Source: an uncultured Lachnospiraceae bacterium (GTDB taxonomy: Bacteria; Bacillota; Clostridia; Lachnospirales; Lachnospiraceae). From it: DNA of 64,000 nucleotides. Position numbers and translations under genes: made by a program. Location of the stretch: the NCBI GenBank assembly GCA_949840805.1, contig CATKXR010000009.1:44540-108539 (forward strand). The letters run 5' to 3'. Under the pieces are notes generated by a model. The model saw only the letters and a list, made by a program, of their open reading frames with translations, was not told the origin of the DNA and did not search any database. This document shows, in pieces, positions 27,818 to 36,198 of this stretch; the first letter of the stretch is position 1, and each line of letters starts with the position of its first letter.

Positions 27818-28366
27818 CTACCCTTCCATCTGTCTTCCCAAAAATCCTGCTGCTGTAGTTACCAGCTTCATTTCCATATCTCCGAATTTACCTTTTATAT
27901 CCCGGCTTAAGAGAGTCACTGCCCCAATGGCATCTCCCTCGCAGATGATAGGGGTTACTGCTTCATAGGTTATACCTTCCATTTCCTCCGCCATGATTGG
28001 CACAAATTGTTTGTCATCTTTAGATGCCACAATGGTTTCCCGTTCATTGATTGCATGTTCCAACTGTTTACTGATATTTTTTTGCAGTAAATCTTTTTTA
28101 GGACCGCCGGACACGGCGATGATCTGGTCACGGTCTGTGATACAGACCATCAGCCCGGTAGACTGAGCCATTGCTTCCGCATACTGAGTGGCAAATGCAG
28201 CCAATTCTACCATGGGGGAATATTTTTTCAGAATAATCTCCCCTTCCCGGTCGGTAAAGATTTCCAGGGGGGTTCCTTCCCTGAGGCGAAGTGTTCTTCT
28301 GATTTCTTTTGGTATTACAACACGTCCAAGATCGTCTATTCTTCTCACAATTCCCGTAGCTTTCAT
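27818..28366 (-). CDS. spoVT: stage V sporulation protein T
   Basis: 182 residues. N-terminal AbrB/SpoVT swapped-hairpin DNA-binding domain (1-50, 'GIVRRIDDLGRVVIPKEIRR') and C-terminal GAF-like domain (about 56-180, 'ITDRDQIIAVSGGPKKDLL', 'GDAIGAVTLLSRD'). In Bacillus it modulates sigma-G genes in the forespore. GGAGG precedes the start. The prophage carries a copy of the DNA-binding domain alone (50464-50742). Confidence 0.95.
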   Translation of the reverse strand: MKATGIVRRIDDLGRVVIPKEIRRTLRLREGTPLEIFTDREGEIILKKYSPMVELAAFATQYAEAMAQSTGLMVCITDRDQIIAVSGGPKKDLLQKNISKQLEHAINERETIVASKDDKQFVPIMAEEMEGITYEAVTPIICEGDAIGAVTLLSRDIKGKFGDMEMKLVTTAAGFLGRQMEG

Positions 28367-28539
28367 AGAAAAATTCCTCCATTTTGCATTCTGACATATA
28401 CCTGTTGTTTTAGCTGTAAATGTAGTATTTGTAAAACAGAGGAATTTATACGTTTGAATTTAAGCGGTTCAGGTTCATTCTTAAATTAAAGAAGACTGCC
28501 TAATCGGTGAAACAGGTCTTAATATACCGTCATTCAGAT

Positions 28540-28866
28540 AAGAGAGGTTATTATACCAGAGGCGGTTTATGAGGTATTGGTGGCGAACCGAAGGTTTCAG
28601 CTAGAAGCAGGGAAAATAAAGCAGTGTCCTTTTATTAAAGTAAGCCAGGTGAAAGATTGCGTTCTTACCTGGGGAGATTTTGTCAGCGGATGGAACTGCA
28701 TCAGAAAATGTAGGATGCAACGAGTGATACTACAATGATACTATAAATTCCAGAAATCGAAGAAAAAAGCAATTATCTCCTAAAGAACACAGCAGAGCCA
28801 AAGGAAGGACATAGGAAACACGCCAGCCAAGAAAAAGCCAGGCAGGGGAGCTGCCTGACTTTTTGA
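28540..28866 (+). ncRNA. candidate structured non-coding RNA ending in a strong terminator
   Basis: The 713-base gap between spoVT and the next gene has no convincing ORF, but several stems: AACC/GGTT (28586-28596), CCAGGT/ACCTGG (28645-28672), TGCATC/GATGCA (28697-28719), and a final AAAAAG...CAGGCAG / CTGCCTG...CTTTTT terminator (28832-28864). Sequence between the stems is purine-rich. The class was not identified; the raiA motif RNA of Firmicutes, linked to sporulation in clostridia, is one candidate. Strand is chosen because the terminator is at the right; that hairpin has T-runs both ways, so the strand is not certain. Confidence 0.5.
28832..28866. terminator. bidirectional terminator
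   Basis: AAAAAG-CC-AGGCAG / CTGCCT-GA-CTTTTT with a short GGGGAG loop; a T-run follows on both strands. Confidence 0.85.
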
Positions 28867-29079
28867 GGGGAGTATAAATAATTAATAAGGCTGAAGAAAT
28901 TGATTTAAGGGAAATCAATTTCTTCTATAAATAATTATACTAAATCTATACATAAAAAGCAAATAAAAATAGTAATTAAAAAAATGTTTCAAAATATTTT
29001 TCTGAAACGCATAATCTGGCCGCAACAAGCCATACTACTCCTGTAACAAATTTAATCGAGAAATCAGGAGGTATCAATC

Positions 29080-29256
29080 ATGAAAGACAATTACAATGAT
29101 ATGGATAACAGCAGGAACTGCAACAACAACCGCAACAGCAGCCAGAATAATAACCAGAACAGCAGCCAGAACAACAATCAGAACAGCAGCCGTAACAACA
29201 GCCAGAACAACAGTCAGAACAGCAGCCGCAATAACAGCCAGAACAACAACCGCTAA
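29080..29256 (+). CDS. low-complexity Asn/Gln/Ser protein
   Basis: 58 residues. After 'MKDNYNDMDNSRNC' everything is N, S, Q and R in a heptad-like pattern of Q-N-S-S-x-N-N. TCAGGAGGT lies eight bases upstream and a terminator follows, so it is a real monocistronic gene. One cysteine only. Function not recognised; the composition is prion-like or spore-coat-like. Confidence 0.75.
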   Translation: MKDNYNDMDNSRNCNNNRNSSQNNNQNSSQNNNQNSSRNNSQNNSQNSSRNNSQNNNR

Positions 29257-29301
29257 AATGTCTTTGTAAATTCTGGAAAACGAACACGATTTAATGGGAG
29301 G

Positions 29302-29332
29302 AAAGCCGTTCCGGGACAAGGAGCGGCTTTTC
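29302..29332 (+). terminator. terminator after the Asn-rich gene
   Basis: AAAGCCGTTCC and GGAGCGGCTTTT pair around GGGACAA and end in a short T-run. Confidence 0.75.
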
Positions 29333-29373
29333 TACATATAATAAAAGCAAACCGATAAAACAGGCGGTAAGTA

Positions 29374-29679
29374 ATGTGGTACATGATCAGTGCGGCACAA
29401 TTAGAACAATACCTGGATGAAAACAGATGGATCTATCTGGTAGATATGCGAGACAGAATTTCCTATTCTCAGGCTCATATCCAGGGGGCAGTGAACATAC
29501 CGGACGAAGAGTTTTGGGATAGAATAGGAGAATTGCCTATAGATCGGCTGATTATATTATATTGTTATCGGGGGCCGCGCAGTATGCTGGCAGCAAAACA
29601 GTTGGCCCGCTACGGCTATCAGGCAGCAGATATTTGTGGAGGGATTGAAGCGTACCGGGGGAAATATCTGGTGCGATAG
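29374..29679 (+). CDS. rhodanese-like domain protein
   Basis: 101 residues, a single rhodanese domain: 'YLVDMRDRISYSQAHIQGAVNIP' and the active loop 'LYCYRGPRSM' with the catalytic cysteine. Expected role is sulfur transfer or persulfide handling; partner unknown. Confidence 0.9.
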   Translation: MWYMISAAQLEQYLDENRWIYLVDMRDRISYSQAHIQGAVNIPDEEFWDRIGELPIDRLIILYCYRGPRSMLAAKQLARYGYQAADICGGIEAYRGKYLVR

Positions 29680-29729
29680 AAAAAATGCGAGGATTTTTAC
29701 GGAATTTACAGGTTTTTCAAAGGCTTTCG

Positions 29730-29758
29730 TTGACAACCGTATAAGCAGGCTATAAAAT
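29730..29758 (+). promoter_or_regulatory. sigma-A promoter of the phosphodiesterase-methyltransferase-protease operon
   Basis: TTGACA (29730-29735), 17 bases, TAAAAT (29753-29758). Confidence 0.7.
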
Positions 29759-29825
29759 AGTATTGTTAAGTTATGAAAAATAAAATTATGAATACCCTGA
29801 CAACGGGAAAGGAATGGAAGTTAAG

Positions 29826-30368
29826 ATGAAATATATGTTTGCGTCGGATATCCATGGGTCGGCATGGTATTGCCGGAAGCTGTTGGAAGAATATGGCCGG
29901 TCTGGTGCGGACCGGCTGATTTTGCTGGGAGATCTTTTGTACCATGGTCCCCGCAATGATCTGCCTAAAGAGTATGCACCAAAAGAAGTAATTGCCCTGC
30001 TTAATGGTATGAAAAATGAGATTTATGCAGTGAGAGGCAACTGTGAAGCGGAAGTGGATCAGATGGTTCTGGAATTTCCGATAATGGCGGATTATGGGGT
30101 CCTGGTATTGAACGGGCTGACTTTCTACGCCACTCACGGTCATATATACCATCCGGATCACCTTCCACCTATGAAAAAAGGAGATATTCTGGTCTATGGG
30201 CATACCCATCTGCTGAGGGCAGAAATTTTTGAGGACTATTATGTGGTCAATCCGGGTTCTGTTTCGATTCCTAAGGGAGGTAATCCTGCAACCTATGGGA
30301 TTTTAGATGGAAAAACGTTTAAGATTCAGGATTTTGAGGGAGCTGTAGTGAAGGAATTAACATTTTAG
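29826..30368 (+). CDS. metallophosphoesterase, YfcE family
   Basis: 180 residues from ATG 29826 (ATG 29814 possible). Metal ligands: 'FASDIHGS' (D, H), 'LLGDLLYHG' (D), 'VRGNCEAEVD' (N), 'ATHGHIY' (H) and 'VYGHTHLLR' (H-x-H). The YfcE group hydrolyses phosphodiesters in vitro. Followed 12 bases later by the RNA methyltransferase. Confidence 0.92.
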   Translation: MKYMFASDIHGSAWYCRKLLEEYGRSGADRLILLGDLLYHGPRNDLPKEYAPKEVIALLNGMKNEIYAVRGNCEAEVDQMVLEFPIMADYGVLVLNGLTFYATHGHIYHPDHLPPMKKGDILVYGHTHLLRAEIFEDYYVVNPGSVSIPKGGNPATYGILDGKTFKIQDFEGAVVKELTF

Positions 30369-30380
30369 AGAGAGGAACAT

Positions 30381-31553
30381 ATGGCAGATAAAGTTTATGA
30401 ACTGATGGCGCCCTGCCATTTTGGGATGGAGGCAGTACTGAAGCGGGAGATACTGGATCTGGGATACGAGATTACCCAGGTAGAAGATGGAAGAGTGACC
30501 TTTTTGGGAGATGTGGAAGCAGTATGCCGCGCCAATATTTTTTTGCGTACTACAGAACGGATATTGATCAAAGCAGGGAGCTTTCATGCCGTCAGTTTTG
30601 AAGATTTGTTCCAGGGGACAAAAGCTATCGCCTGGGAGAAGTTTATTCCGCCAGATGGGAAATTTTGGGTAAAAAAGGCAGGCTCTGTAAAGAGCAAACT
30701 GTTCAGTCCTACGGATATTCAGTCGGTGATGAAAAAAGCTATGGTGGAACGGATGAAGACGGCTTATGGCATGGAAGTGATTCCGGAGACCGGCAGTTCT
30801 TATCCGCTGAGAGTATTTTTGTATAAGGATCAGGTTACGGTAGGCTTGGATACCACAGGAGAGTCCTTACATAAGAGGGGATATCGGAAGCTGGCCAGTA
30901 AGGCGCCGATTGAAGAAACACTGGCAGCGGCATTGATCATGCTGACACCCTGGAAAAAAGACAGAATTCTGGTGGATCCGTTTTGCGGCAGTGGCACTTT
31001 CCCGATTGAAGCAGCCATGATGGCCGCCAATATAGCCCCGGGAATGAACCGGTCGTTTTTGTCAGAAGATTGGAAGGAATTGATTCCCAGAAAATGTTGG
31101 TATAGCGCTATGGACGAAGCGGCAGAAATGGCAGATAGCTCTATAACTGTGGATATACAGGGGTATGACGCGGATGGGGATGTTGTGCGGTCAGCCCGTG
31201 CCAATGCAGAGGCAGCAGGAGTAGGGCATCTGATTCATTTTCAACAAAGGCCGGTAGAAGAACTTAGCCATCCGAAAAAGTACGGATTTCTCATCACGAA
31301 CCCGCCTTATGGGGAAAGGCTTGAGGAAAAAGAAAACCTTCCTGCATTGTATTCACAATTGGGGAAGCAATATCAGGCATTAGATGCATGGTCGGCATAT
31401 ATTATTACGGCATATGAAGATGTAGAAAAATATATGGGACGCAAGGCAGACAGGAACCGGAAAATTTATAATGGGATGATGAAGACCTACTATTATCAAT
31501 TTTTAGGGCCAAAGCCGCCAAAGCGGAAGGTGAGTTATGGAGGCAGCAGTTAG
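30381..31553 (+). CDS. THUMP-domain RNA (guanine-N2) methyltransferase, RlmL/YpsC type
   Basis: 390 residues. THUMP RNA-binding domain at about 1-160, then a Rossmann methyltransferase with the AdoMet motif 'DPFCGSGTFPIEAAMMAAN' and catalytic 'ITNPPYGERL' (NPPY). Modifies large-subunit rRNA in characterised relatives. Its 3' end overlaps the protease gene by 17 bases in another frame. Confidence 0.92.
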   Translation: MADKVYELMAPCHFGMEAVLKREILDLGYEITQVEDGRVTFLGDVEAVCRANIFLRTTERILIKAGSFHAVSFEDLFQGTKAIAWEKFIPPDGKFWVKKAGSVKSKLFSPTDIQSVMKKAMVERMKTAYGMEVIPETGSSYPLRVFLYKDQVTVGLDTTGESLHKRGYRKLASKAPIEETLAAALIMLTPWKKDRILVDPFCGSGTFPIEAAMMAANIAPGMNRSFLSEDWKELIPRKCWYSAMDEAAEMADSSITVDIQGYDADGDVVRSARANAEAAGVGHLIHFQQRPVEELSHPKKYGFLITNPPYGERLEEKENLPALYSQLGKQYQALDAWSAYIITAYEDVEKYMGRKADRNRKIYNGMMKTYYYQFLGPKPPKRKVSYGGSS

Positions 31554-33291
31554 AAGGTTTTGGTGTTGGGGGATCGTCGGAGCGGCAGTATTGTTACTGT
31601 GGGGGTGCGGTCTCTATGAGGAATACCCAAAAAGCGGTGACAATAATGCTGAACAAAACTGGCGGAATGGAAGGAGCGGAAATTCAGAACAAGGCTTGTG
31701 GGATGAAGAAGGAAGAAATACAAATGAAGACTGGCAGGCTGAAGAAAATGGAAATATAGAAAAAGGACAGCAGGGAGAAAAGAGCAGAAATAAAGAGGCA
31801 GACTGGCAGAGCGGAGAAAACATAACTGCAAAGAAAGACGGTAAGAAAGATAAAAGCCATATGATTGAACAAATCCGGCAGTACGGACCGGATAAAAACA
31901 CAAAGGAAGACCGGTATAATAGAAAATATGAAATTCAAGAAGAGGGAAACCGGCCGGAAATCACATCAGACGGAGGGCAAAAGCCGGATGCGGATCAATG
32001 GTCTGTTTTGGTGTCCGATATAATCGGGCAATCTCTGTATACAGCGAAACAAAGAAATCGGAAACTGCGGCAGGAGCGGATCTCCCAGATATTGGAAGGC
32101 GATATAGATTTGCCGGTTAGCTATGATGCGCGTAAAGAAGGGCGCGCGGCTCCGGTTAAAGATCAGAAGGGTCTGGGAACCTGTTGGGCATTTTCATCTT
32201 TGCTGGCACTGGAAAATTCATTGCTTCCAACGGAAGAGTGGGATTTTTCAGAAGATCATATGTCCCATAATCCAAATTTTATTTTAGGACAGGAAAATGG
32301 CGGGGAATATACTATGTCAATGGCATATCTTTTGGCATGGCAGGGTCCTGTCACGGAAGAGCAGGATCCTTATGGGGACGGTGTTTCTCCGCAAGGCTTG
32401 GAGCCGGTGAAACATGTACAGGAGATTCAGATTCTGCCAGAAAAAGAATTTGAGGTGATCAAACGGGCTGTGCTCGCTTGTGGCGGTGTGCAAAGTTCTT
32501 TGTATACTACTATGCAGAACGGACAAAGCCGGTCAGAATATTATAATCCAGATACAAGCGCTTACTGTTATCCCAAGGAGAGGGCTCCGAATCATGATGT
32601 GGTGATCGTTGGGTGGGATGATGATTTTCCGAAAGAAGCTTTTCGGGGAAAAGCGGCAGGTAACGGGGCATTTCTGTGTGAGAACAGTTGGGGAACAGAA
32701 TTTGGAGAAGAAGGATTTTTTTATGTATCCTATTACGATGAAAACTTGGGCAGGACCAATATAGTTTATACGGCTGTGGAAGATTCTGATAATTTTGATC
32801 TGATTTATCAAAGTGATCTATGCGGTTGGGTTGGACAGATGGGATACGGGGAAGATACGGCATGGGCGGCTAATGTTTATACGGCGGCAGGAAGGGAGCA
32901 GGTGGAGGCCGTGGGTTTTTATGCAACAGACCAAAATACTGCTTATCAAGTATATGTCATACGCTATGTACCGGATAATGCGGCTCCTGAGCTGAAAAAT
33001 AAGGGAAATATTCTTGCAGAAGGGGAGCTGAGGAATGCAGGGTACTATACGATTTCTCTGAAGGAACCGGTTCATGTAGAACCGGGGGAGCGTTTTGCTG
33101 TAATGGTTCGTCTGACTACACCAGGTACTGTCCATCCTATTGCGATTGAGTATGATGCAGAGAATGAAAAGAGCGATATTGATCTGAGTGACGGGGAAGG
33201 ATACATTAGTTATGAAGGGAGATACTGGGGGAGTGCAGAAGAAAAGCAGGGCTGTAATATTTGTCTGAAAGCATATACAAGGAGACGATAG
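31537..33291 (+). CDS. secreted papain-family (C1) cysteine protease lipoprotein
   Basis: 584 residues. Membrane helix and lipobox L-W-G-C at residue 24 predict a lipoprotein. Residues 30-165 are a low-complexity linker rich in E, N, K, Q and G with repeated 'E-N-G/R-N' units. The papain domain (about 185-420) has Q in 'VKDQKGLGTC', Cys 216 in 'GTCWAFSS', His 353 in 'NHDVVIVGW' and Asn 383 in 'ENSWG'. A beta-rich C-terminal domain (about 425-580) matches the lectin-like tail seen in this group. No propeptide inhibitor domain is apparent. Target unknown; it acts outside the membrane. The start overlaps the methyltransferase gene. Confidence 0.9.
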   Translation: MEAAVRRFWCWGIVGAAVLLLWGCGLYEEYPKSGDNNAEQNWRNGRSGNSEQGLWDEEGRNTNEDWQAEENGNIEKGQQGEKSRNKEADWQSGENITAKKDGKKDKSHMIEQIRQYGPDKNTKEDRYNRKYEIQEEGNRPEITSDGGQKPDADQWSVLVSDIIGQSLYTAKQRNRKLRQERISQILEGDIDLPVSYDARKEGRAAPVKDQKGLGTCWAFSSLLALENSLLPTEEWDFSEDHMSHNPNFILGQENGGEYTMSMAYLLAWQGPVTEEQDPYGDGVSPQGLEPVKHVQEIQILPEKEFEVIKRAVLACGGVQSSLYTTMQNGQSRSEYYNPDTSAYCYPKERAPNHDVVIVGWDDDFPKEAFRGKAAGNGAFLCENSWGTEFGEEGFFYVSYYDENLGRTNIVYTAVEDSDNFDLIYQSDLCGWVGQMGYGEDTAWAANVYTAAGREQVEAVGFYATDQNTAYQVYVIRYVPDNAAPELKNKGNILAEGELRNAGYYTISLKEPVHVEPGERFAVMVRLTTPGTVHPIAIEYDAENEKSDIDLSDGEGYISYEGRYWGSAEEKQGCNICLKAYTRRR

Positions 33292-33374
33292 CCCACATGC
33301 TTATTAAGAGAAAAAGCCCATAGCGGTTTTAGCTTTGAACTATTACAGCCAGGAAAAATATACGGAGGATGGTT

Positions 33375-33983
33375 ATGAAGCACAGAATAATATTTGCAAC
33401 CGGCAACGCAGGAAAAATGAGAGAAATACGCCTGATTTTGGGAGATTTAGGATGTGAGATTCTTTCTATGAAAGAGGCAGGGGCAGATCCAAGGATTGTG
33501 GAAGACGGAAAAACTTTTGGGGAGAATGCGGAGATTAAGGCAAAGGCAGTCTGGGATTGTACGGGAGACATTGTGCTGGCAGACGATTCGGGGCTGGTAG
33601 TGGACTATATAGGGGGAGAACCAGGGATCTATTCGGCCCGATATATGGGAGAAGACACATCCTACGAGATCAAAAATAAAAATATTATTGAACGGTTGAA
33701 GGGGGCAGAAGGAGATCAGCGGGCAGCACGATTTATCTGTAATATTGCCGCAGTGCTGCCGGACGGCAGGATTGTCCATACAGAGGCGGCTATGGAAGGC
33801 ATGATTGCTATGGAACCGGCAGGGAGCGGCGGATTCGGATATGACCCAATTCTCTTGATTCCGGAATACGGAGTTACTTCGGCTGAACTGGATATCGAAC
33901 AAAAAAACAAGATCAGCCATCGTGGCAAAGCATTAGAGGCTATGAAAGAAGAACTGAGAAAAATTCTTGGGGAGGAAGCCTGA
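33375..33983 (+). CDS. rdgB: XTP/dITP diphosphatase (RdgB/HAM1)
   Basis: 202 residues. House-cleaning nucleotide pyrophosphatase: 'IIFATGNAGKMREI' at the start, 'FGENAEIKAKA', 'LADDSGLVVDYI', 'GFGYDPIL' and 'KNKISHRGKAL'. GGAGG six bases before ATG 33375. Overlaps the next gene by ATGA-type coupling (33981-33985). Confidence 0.95.
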   Translation: MKHRIIFATGNAGKMREIRLILGDLGCEILSMKEAGADPRIVEDGKTFGENAEIKAKAVWDCTGDIVLADDSGLVVDYIGGEPGIYSARYMGEDTSYEIKNKNIIERLKGAEGDQRAARFICNIAAVLPDGRIVHTEAAMEGMIAMEPAGSGGFGYDPILLIPEYGVTSAELDIEQKNKISHRGKALEAMKEELRKILGEEA

Positions 33984-34471
33984 TGAAAATTTTAATTGTA
34001 AGCGATACACATCGCAAGGACGATAATTTGAAGCGGGTTATTGAAGAGCAGATGCCATTAGATATGCTGATTCATCTGGGAGATTCTGAAGGCAGCGAGA
34101 CATTGATTGGGGAATGGGTGAATGAAGGCTGCCAGTTGGAGATGGTCATGGGGAATAATGATTTCTTTTCTTCTTTGGAGAGAGAGATTGAGCTTGAGCT
34201 GAGGGGCCATAAAATCCTTCTGACTCATGGTCATTATTATAACGTATCCCTGGGAGTGGAAGGTCTATATCATGAGGCTTTGGACCGGGAATGTGATATT
34301 GCTATGTACGGTCATACCCACAGGCCATTTTTGGAAGAGCGGGGCGGGGTGACAATACTGAATCCGGGAAGTTTGTCATATCCGCGTCAGGAAGGGCGCA
34401 AACCTTCTTATATGATTATGTATATGGAGGAGGATGGAAGCGTGCGCTATGAACGGCACTTTGTTTCCTGA
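33983..34471 (+). CDS. metallophosphoesterase, YfcE/MJ0936 type
   Basis: 162 residues with 'VSDTHRKD', 'IHLGDSEGSE', 'VMGNNDFF', 'LTHGHYYN' and 'MYGHTHRP'. A second, distinct member besides 29826-30368. Translationally coupled to rdgB; the rdgB plus phosphodiesterase pair is common in Clostridia. Confidence 0.92.
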   Translation: MKILIVSDTHRKDDNLKRVIEEQMPLDMLIHLGDSEGSETLIGEWVNEGCQLEMVMGNNDFFSSLEREIELELRGHKILLTHGHYYNVSLGVEGLYHEALDRECDIAMYGHTHRPFLEERGGVTILNPGSLSYPRQEGRKPSYMIMYMEEDGSVRYERHFVS

Positions 34472-34607
34472 CTCCCGGCAAGGTATATTGGAACTGGATG
34501 ATATGTTTCCGGAGGATGTATACTTTGCCGGGAAGAACAGGCAGGAACATGAGCTTTTAAAATTAAGCCGGAAATTTTTTGCCGTTTTGAGGAAAATTTT
34601 TGGTTGA
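34449..34607 (+). CDS. possible small protein overlapping the phosphodiesterase
   Basis: 52 residues starting inside the 3' end of the preceding gene (23-base overlap, other frame). Contains 'ELDDMFPEDVYFAGKNRQE' and a basic tail. No good ribosome site. The stop sits in the -35 hexamer of the tRNA promoter. Weak. Confidence 0.3.
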   Translation: MNGTLFPDSRQGILELDDMFPEDVYFAGKNRQEHELLKLSRKFFAVLRKIFG

Positions 34608-34632
34608 CAAAACAGGATGGCTATTGTATAAT
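34604..34632 (+). promoter_or_regulatory. consensus sigma-A promoter for the tRNA pair
   Basis: TTGACA (34604-34609), 17 bases, TATAAT (34627-34632): a perfect consensus, typical for stable RNA. Confidence 0.88.
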
Positions 34633-34696
34633 ATTACTTGCGTTGGTCAACAGAAGAGATAATGTTGATTAGGCGGGATGGCAGCATTCCATGTTT

Positions 34697-34771
34697 CGGG
34701 GTGTGGCTCAGTTTGGCTAGAGCGCCTGGTTTGGGACCAGGAAGTCGCAGGTTCGAATCCTGTCACCCCGA
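34697..34771 (+). tRNA. tRNA-Pro(UGG)
   Basis: Acceptor CGGGGTG/CACCCCG, D-arm, anticodon stem CCTGG/CCAGG with loop TTTGGGA (anticodon TGG), T-arm GCAGG TTCGAAT CCTGT. CCA is not encoded. Confidence 0.95.
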
Positions 34772-34802
34772 TTGCGCAAGTAAATAATTTTATATTTGAT
34801 AT

Positions 34803-34873
34803 GCGGGTGTAGTTCAATGGTAGAACACCAGCCTTCCAAGCTGGATACGTGGGTTCGATTCCCATCACCCGCT
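34803..34873 (+). tRNA. tRNA-Gly(UCC)
   Basis: Acceptor GCGGGTG/CACCCGC, anticodon stem CCAGC/GCTGG with loop CTTCCAA (anticodon TCC), T-arm TGGGT TCGATT CCCA. 71 bases, no encoded CCA. It borders the prophage and its 3' half is the probable attachment site. Confidence 0.95.
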
Positions 34874-34880
34874 TTTTTAT
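34840..34880. other. probable prophage attachment site (left end)
   Basis: The 3' half of tRNA-Gly lies 155 bases from the end of a tyrosine integrase gene. Phage integrases commonly use a tRNA 3' end. The matching right-hand copy is not in the window, so the core cannot be defined. Confidence 0.45.
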
Positions 34881-34881
34881 G

Positions 34882-34934
34882 TAAAGGCCGTAAATTTAAG
34901 ATTTTTCCATAAAATCAAGGGTTTACGGCCTTTA
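34882..34934. terminator. terminator between tRNA-Gly and integrase
   Basis: TAAAGGCCGTAAA and TTTACGGCCTTTA form 13-base arms, with a nested GATTTT/AAAATC stem. T-rich on the right; can serve the tRNA transcript and the integrase. Confidence 0.75.
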
Positions 34935-35027
34935 TCGTTCCCTATTTTATAAACATGTGTTTTTCTAAATAAAGCATGTATTTATAATTTTTTTGTCCCG
35001 ATTTTGTCCAGCAATTTCATTGTAACT

Positions 35028-36023
35028 TCATTGTAGAAAAACGTTTCCAAGTTCTCTGGAAGCCATTCGTTGCTTTTCATGATTTTCATCTTTCATGGCG
35101 TGCCGATATACTCCCTTCATCACATGGTCTGTTTCCCATCCTCCCATTTTCATAATATTTGCCTCGGGTACATTTAAGGCACTCATTTTAGATGCAAAAT
35201 AATGTCGTAATTTATGCAGAGGAAATCTGGGTATTCCTAAGTTATCCTCTGCCCGCTCTAAATATCGCGTGATAATATTTGGATGCCCTTTATAGATATA
35301 CCCTTTCTGCCGGATTTTATCAGCGATTTCCATAGGAATAACAATTTCTCTTGTGCTTGATGTGGTTTTTGTAGTTTTTGTCACCCACTTTTCACCTTCC
35401 CCTAAAACCTTTGCCTTAGAAATTTTTATAATATCTCCTTCCAAATCCTCAAGTGTTAGTGCACATATTTCTGATCTGCGTAGCCCATAGCAGGCCAGGA
35501 TGATCGGTATCTCGTATTCGGTTCCTTCTGCATATTCTAGTATCTTTTTTATATCCTCATCAGAGGGGATATACGGCTCATTCTTGATCTTTTGCGGAAG
35601 GGTGGTATAAATTTTAAGGCTTGGACAAAAAGTTCCTAGAACGGCCGATATGAAGCCATGATAGTTGCGCACGGTTTTAGGGCTTCGATCTTTTGCTAAT
35701 CGGTTGATTTCTGTCTGGATATCCAATGCAGTAATGTCATGCACATTGATCTCCTGGAATTTTTTTGATATAGTCCTCATGGCGCTTCTGTACCCTTTTA
35801 TGGTAGTTGGGGACAGTACATTTCTCTTTGCCTCAATATATTCTTCAGCAGCAGCTTTAAAATTTAAACTTTCATGCTTTTTCTGAACCTTCTGCAGCTC
35901 GTCCGCCATGGCCAGCATAGCTTCTTTCTGTGTGGGCTTATGATCGAAGGATACGGTATACATCTGGCCCTTGTACATCTTACGCACCCGGTAGGAGCCG
36001 GAGGGGCGTTTTTCAATTTTCAT
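35028..36023 (-). CDS. int: phage tyrosine integrase
   Basis: 331 residues. N-terminal arm-binding start 'KIEKRPSGSYRVRKMYKG', SAM-like core-binding domain (about 60-150), catalytic domain with R in 'YGLRRSEICAL', H-x-x-R in 'LHKLRHYFASKM', H/W region 'GGWETDHVMKGVYRH' with the nucleophilic Tyr. All key residues are present. GGAGGATGATACC precedes the ATG. The long hairpin at 36092-36143 is in its leader. Confidence 0.93.
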   Translation of the reverse strand: MKIEKRPSGSYRVRKMYKGQMYTVSFDHKPTQKEAMLAMADELQKVQKKHESLNFKAAAEEYIEAKRNVLSPTTIKGYRSAMRTISKKFQEINVHDITALDIQTEINRLAKDRSPKTVRNYHGFISAVLGTFCPSLKIYTTLPQKIKNEPYIPSDEDIKKILEYAEGTEYEIPIILACYGLRRSEICALTLEDLEGDIIKISKAKVLGEGEKWVTKTTKTTSSTREIVIPMEIADKIRQKGYIYKGHPNIITRYLERAEDNLGIPRFPLHKLRHYFASKMSALNVPEANIMKMGGWETDHVMKGVYRHAMKDENHEKQRMASRELGNVFLQ

Positions 36024-36091
36024 GGTATCATCCTCCTTAAAATTGGGTATAAAAAATACACCCAGACCGTTTTTTCTGGTTGACTGGATGC

Positions 36092-36143
36092 TCCCGGAGA
36101 TGATACAATCATTGTAGGTTTGCAGACCTTGTATCCTCCGGGA
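36092..36143 (-). other. long imperfect hairpin in the integrase leader
   Basis: TCCCGGAG-at-GATACAA and TTGTATC-CTCCGGGA pair over 15 bases with one 2-base bulge. On the minus strand the left arm holds GGAGGATACAAGG. It may fold the leader RNA of int or be part of the recombination region. Confidence 0.5.
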
Positions 36144-36198
36144 TATATCTAAAGCCGTCTAGTGCTGGTAACACCGGGCGGTTTTACATTTTAATTAC

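Noticed and set aside
29074..29319. Minus-strand frames of 69-81 codons rich in Val/Ala or Cys/Gly
   Set aside because: They are the complement of the Asn/Gln/Ser codon repeat and have no ribosome site.
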